Origin: Amycolatopsis lexingtonensis
GTDB taxonomy: Bacteria > Actinomycetota > Actinomycetes > Mycobacteriales > Pseudonocardiaceae
DNA length: 64,000 nt
Assembly (NCBI RefSeq): GCF_014873755.1
Contig: NZ_JADBEG010000001.1
Location: 312,501-376,500 of the forward strand
Direction of reading: 5' to 3'
Shown here: positions 61,516-64,000 of the stretch, piece by piece
Numbering within the stretch: the stretch's first letter is position 1
Layout: every line of letters begins with the position of its first letter
Notes under the pieces: generated by a model
What the model saw: only the letters and a program-made list of their open reading frames with translations
The model's database searches: none
Told to the model about the DNA's origin: nothing
Translations under genes and position numbers: made by a program

Positions 61516-62118
61516 TTATTGACCCAGGAGCCGGCGGGTCGCCGCCATCGTCGTGTCCAGCGAGGCCCGGCTGCGGTGGATCTTGGCCAGGACACTGGCG
61601 CCCAGCCACATGTTGTAGAGAACCTCCGCGGTCGCGTGGGGTTCCCCGTCGACGGTGAGCGAACCGTCCTGCCGGCCCTGCTCGATCGTTCGCTCGAGCC
61701 GATCGACGATCGCGGTCGTGCCTTCCTTGAGCGCGAGGCGCATGGCTTCGGACAGGTCGGCCACCTCGGCGCCCAGCTTCACCGCGAGACACCGGCCATG
61801 GCATTCGTCGAGGCTCTGCGTCTCGTACCACTGCTGCCAGTAGTCCATCAGCCGCGCGGCGGCCGACCGGTCACTCCGCCCCAAGATGCGGTCCATGTCG
61901 GCGAGGTACTCCTGGAAGTAGCTCTTCATCATGGCCTCGCCGAAGGCGTCCTTCGAGGCGAAGTAGTGGTAGAAGGAGCCCTTCGGCACGCCCGCTTCGG
62001 CGAGCACCTCGTTGATGCCGACCGCGGCGTACCCCTTGTGGGCCATGATCCGCTGGGCGGAATCGAGAATGGCCCGGCGGGTGTCCGTGGCTCCTGGTGC
62101 GGTGGGCATGGTGGCCAC
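61516..62118 (-). CDS. TetR regulator of the DJ-1 gene
   Basis: A 200-residue TetR protein (197 if ATG 62109 is used). The HTH is INEVLAEAGVPKGSFYHYFA near residues 33-52. The C-terminal domain has DECHGRCLAVKLGAEVADL, typical of the LmrA/YxaF or AcuR-like branch that responds to small electrophiles. It is upstream of, and co-oriented with, the DJ-1 gene, each preceded by a copy of the same operator. Confidence 0.85.
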   Translation of the reverse strand: MATMPTAPGATDTRRAILDSAQRIMAHKGYAAVGINEVLAEAGVPKGSFYHYFASKDAFGEAMMKSYFQEYLADMDRILGRSDRSAAARLMDYWQQWYETQSLDECHGRCLAVKLGAEVADLSEAMRLALKEGTTAIVDRLERTIEQGRQDGSLTVDGEPHATAEVLYNMWLGASVLAKIHRSRASLDTTMAATRRLLGQ

Positions 62119-62131
62119 GATAGCACCGGAT

Positions 62132-62146
62132 TAGACCGGTCGTCTA
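62132..62146. promoter_or_regulatory. TetR autoregulatory operator
   Basis: TAGAC-CGGTC-GTCTA has perfect 5-bp arms, 14 bp before the TetR start at 62118. Core shared with the DJ-1 operator at 61463. Confidence 0.7.
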
Positions 62147-62181
62147 GCGGCGTCGCCTCGGAGAAAACCCGGGCGGCTCGG

Positions 62182-62670
62182 TCAGCGGGTCGGCGGTGGG
62201 CCGAGGATCTCGATGCCGTTCAACGCGGCCGCGTGGCCGAGCGCGGCGGGGTCGATCGGCCCGGGATCGGGCAGCCGCCGCTCGCGTGCGGGCTCGCCGG
62301 CGGCCGCGGCGAACTTCTCGAAGCCGCCCGGCGTGGTGATCTGCAGGGTGTGCAGCGGTTCGTCGGGGCCGACCAGGAAGGTGTGCGCGGAGCCGACCGG
62401 GAACAGCACGAAGTCGCCGGGGCCGGCGTGGAACACCTCGTCGTCGCAGTGGAAGCGGCCGGTGCCGGAGATGATGTGGAACATCTCGTCCTCGTGCAGG
62501 TGGCGGTGCAGCGGCGGCGCGAAGCCCGGGGGATTGAGGAACTCGACCACCGTGAGGTTGCCGCGCGTCTCGGCGCCGGTGACCTTGACCGTCATCAGGT
62601 TGCCCAGGAACCAGAACGCCTCTCCCTCGTCGGGTCTGCGGACGTAAGGCCGGGTCTCGGTTCCGGTCAT
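62182..62670 (-). CDS. Single-domain cupin protein
   Basis: A 162-residue cupin. The first motif FAPPLHRHLHEDEMFHIISG has the His, His and Glu metal ligands, and the second includes DFVLFPVGSAHTF. Related proteins are quercetin-dioxygenase-like or ligand-binding; no particular reaction can be assigned. It is divergent from a TetR gene with palindromes between. Confidence 0.8.
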   Translation of the reverse strand: MTGTETRPYVRRPDEGEAFWFLGNLMTVKVTGAETRGNLTVVEFLNPPGFAPPLHRHLHEDEMFHIISGTGRFHCDDEVFHAGPGDFVLFPVGSAHTFLVGPDEPLHTLQITTPGGFEKFAAAAGEPARERRLPDPGPIDPAALGHAAALNGIEILGPPPTR

Positions 62671-62689
62671 GGCACTCGCCCCATTTCGA

Positions 62690-62710
62690 TAGACACTGTC
62701 TAGTGACTAG
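62690..62710. promoter_or_regulatory. Two overlapping palindromes between cupin and TetR genes
   Basis: TAGACA-C-TGTCTA (62690-62702) and CTAGT-G-ACTAG (62700-62710) are both perfect and share three bases. They lie 20 bp from each divergent start, a good site for the TetR at 62731 to repress both genes. Confidence 0.75.
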
Positions 62711-62730
62711 TGTTGTAGTCTCCTCAATTG

Positions 62731-63375
62731 ATGGGAGATGTCAAGGGGGGCAAGACCACCCGGCGGTACAGCTCGGCGGTCCGCGAGGAGAGCGCCCGCC
62801 GCACCCGGCGGGCGATCACGGCCGCGGCGGCGGAGCTGTTCGTCGCCCGCGGCTACGACGCCACCTCGCTGGCGGACATCGCGTCGGCCGCGGGGGTCGC
62901 CCGGCCCACCGTGTTCGCCGCGTTCGGCTCGAAGGCCGCCCTGCTGAAGTGGCTGGTGGACCAGGCGCTCGCGGGCGACGACGAACCGGTGGCGGTCGCC
63001 GACCGGCCGTGGTTCCAGCCGGTGTGGCAGGCGAAAACCCAGCGCGCGGTCCTCGACGCCTACGCCGAGGTGTGCACGCTCATCGGCGAGCGCGCCTGGC
63101 CGCTGTTCGAGGTGGTCCGCCGCGCCGCCGACCCGGCTTCGGACGTCGCGGACCTGTGGGCGACGCTGGTCGCCAACCGCCGCGCGGGCGCGGCCATGGT
63201 CATCGACCGGCTATTGGAATTCGGCCCGCTGGACGATTCGCGCGACCGGTCCGTGGACGCGCTGTGGGTGCTCAACGACCCCGCCCACTACGGTTCGCTG
63301 GTCAGCCGGTGCGGCTGGACGGCCCCGGAATTCCGCGCCTGGCTGTCCGGTCAGATGGCCGCCGCGATCCTTTAG
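62731..63375 (+). CDS. TetR regulator divergent from cupin
   Basis: A 214-residue TetR protein with the HTH LADIASAAGVARPTVFAAFG near residues 48-68. It starts at ATG 62731 (TTG 62728 is also possible) and no strong ribosome binding site is seen. It likely controls the divergent cupin gene through the palindromes at 62690-62710. Confidence 0.82.
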   Translation: MGDVKGGKTTRRYSSAVREESARRTRRAITAAAAELFVARGYDATSLADIASAAGVARPTVFAAFGSKAALLKWLVDQALAGDDEPVAVADRPWFQPVWQAKTQRAVLDAYAEVCTLIGERAWPLFEVVRRAADPASDVADLWATLVANRRAGAAMVIDRLLEFGPLDDSRDRSVDALWVLNDPAHYGSLVSRCGWTAPEFRAWLSGQMAAAIL

Positions 63376-63410
63376 CCGGCCTTCGGCAAAAGCGGACTAT
63401 GCTCCGTTTG

Positions 63411-63983
63411 ATGAACGAGCCCACGACGATGCGCGCGGACGCGACCCGCAACCGCGACCAGGTGCTCGAGGTGGCGACCCGGCTGTTCATGGCAGCCGAA
63501 GGCGAGCCGTCGATGCGGGCGATCGCCCGCGAGGCCGGAGTCGGCATCGCCACGCTCTACCGCCACTTCCCAACCCGCGAATCCCTGGTCGACGCGGTCT
63601 ACCGCGACCAGGTCAGCCGGCTGACGACCGGCGCCCACGACCTGCTCGCCCAGCTACCCCCAGCCGCGGCGATGCGACGCTGGATGAACTTGTTCGGCGA
63701 CTGGATCGCGGCCAAGAACGGCATGCTCGACACGCTCCTGGCCATGATCGAGTCAGGCGAGATCGCCCACGCCGAAACCCGAACCGAGCTCCTGACAGCC
63801 ATCACAACAATCCTCGACGCCGGCGCCGAAGCAGGCGACATCCGCACCGACATCACGCCGGAAGACATCGCGGCCGCCCTGATCGGCATCTTCACGGTGG
63901 CCCCCCACCCCAACCACAAAGCCCAGGCAACCCGCCTGCTGAACCTCCTGATGGACGGCCTCCGCCCCACGCAGGCTGAGTGA
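63411..63983 (+). CDS. TetR regulator, unknown target
   Basis: A 190-residue TetR protein with the HTH MRAIAREAGVGIATLYRHFP near residues 35-54 and a ligand domain containing RRWMNLFGDWIAAKNGM. It follows the preceding TetR gene by 35 bp on the same strand. Its target may lie beyond the window; no enzyme gene is adjacent inside it. Alternative starts are ATG 63399 and 63429. The last 17 bases of the window hold nothing. Confidence 0.82.
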   Translation: MNEPTTMRADATRNRDQVLEVATRLFMAAEGEPSMRAIAREAGVGIATLYRHFPTRESLVDAVYRDQVSRLTTGAHDLLAQLPPAAAMRRWMNLFGDWIAAKNGMLDTLLAMIESGEIAHAETRTELLTAITTILDAGAEAGDIRTDITPEDIAAALIGIFTVAPHPNHKAQATRLLNLLMDGLRPTQAE

Positions 63984-64000
63984 CAGGAACTCACCAGAGC

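Noticed and set aside
59103..61595. One 830-residue minus-strand protein
   Set aside because: The SDR part (59103-59801) is real, but the upstream part is the antisense of the MmyB-like gene and an out-of-frame DJ-1 gene.

Overview
The window is very GC-rich with strongly G/C-ending codons. It has many TetR regulators, Tat and lipoprotein exports, GTG starts and tightly overlapping operons, which indicates a filamentous actinomycete. The small palindrome GTCCACAGTGGAC, repeated inside and between genes (29593, 32559 variant, 48520), and hairpins of the GTGAAGGCCACCT / GTCCGTGAATG type make Amycolatopsis or a close Pseudonocardiaceae relative my best guess. This is inference from style; there is no rRNA in the window. 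I saw no tRNA, rRNA, CRISPR array or phage structural genes.

Positions 1-22400 are an accessory, partly decaying region. It carries a membrane-anchored STAND NTPase with near-identical TPR repeats (509-2773), small hypothetical proteins, an HNH-like lipoprotein, a HAF-repeat exported protein and a cyclase-like/NB-ARC/TPR protein (9497-12214). An exported beta-propeller protein, an FAD monooxygenase and a graveyard of mobile-element pieces follow: an IS21 with its middle deleted, an IS630 fragment, an IS256 fragment abutting a GH65 hydrolase fragment, a 5'-truncated Gp88-like gene and a STAS gene broken beside a perfect palindrome. Within it sits a coherent four-gene operon (21129 down to 19031): AbrB-like protein, tyrosine recombinase, small HTH-like protein and a frameshifted small membrane protein. 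Three junctions overlap and a strong hairpin closes it.

Positions 22400-46500 are mostly chromosomal metabolism and regulation. They include an MpaB-like DUF2236 oxygenase divergent from a double-TetR protein, an epoxide hydrolase divergent from a CGNR regulator, an amidohydrolase divergent from a MarR, two exported glycosidases (GH114, GH2), an acyl-CoA ligase / lactonase-like hydrolase / TetR cluster, a huge beta-helix-like membrane protein, a TetR/SRPBCC pair and a three-gene two-component system.

Positions 46500-52400 encode acyl-CoA catabolism: an aminoglycoside-phosphotransferase-like kinase, three acyl-CoA dehydrogenases, a MaoC hydratase and a FabG-like reductase. The kinase/dehydrogenase operon and the ligase/lactonase cluster 16 kb away carry almost the same TetR-type palindrome (ATACCGAC..GTCGGTAT). 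I infer one regulon, possibly for lactones or 4-hydroxy acids, controlled by the TetR at 37379.

Positions 52600-59100 hold two more STAND NTPases, one NB-ARC/TPR and one WD40, divergently arranged. Together with the first STAND protein and an orphan ORF at 22143, they share a short motif of the form Q-[AT]-x-x-[IV]-x-G-x-V. The last 5 kb are regulator/enzyme pairs (MmyB-like regulator with SDR, TetR with DJ-1/PfpI, TetR with cupin) with recognisable operators, and a final TetR gene.
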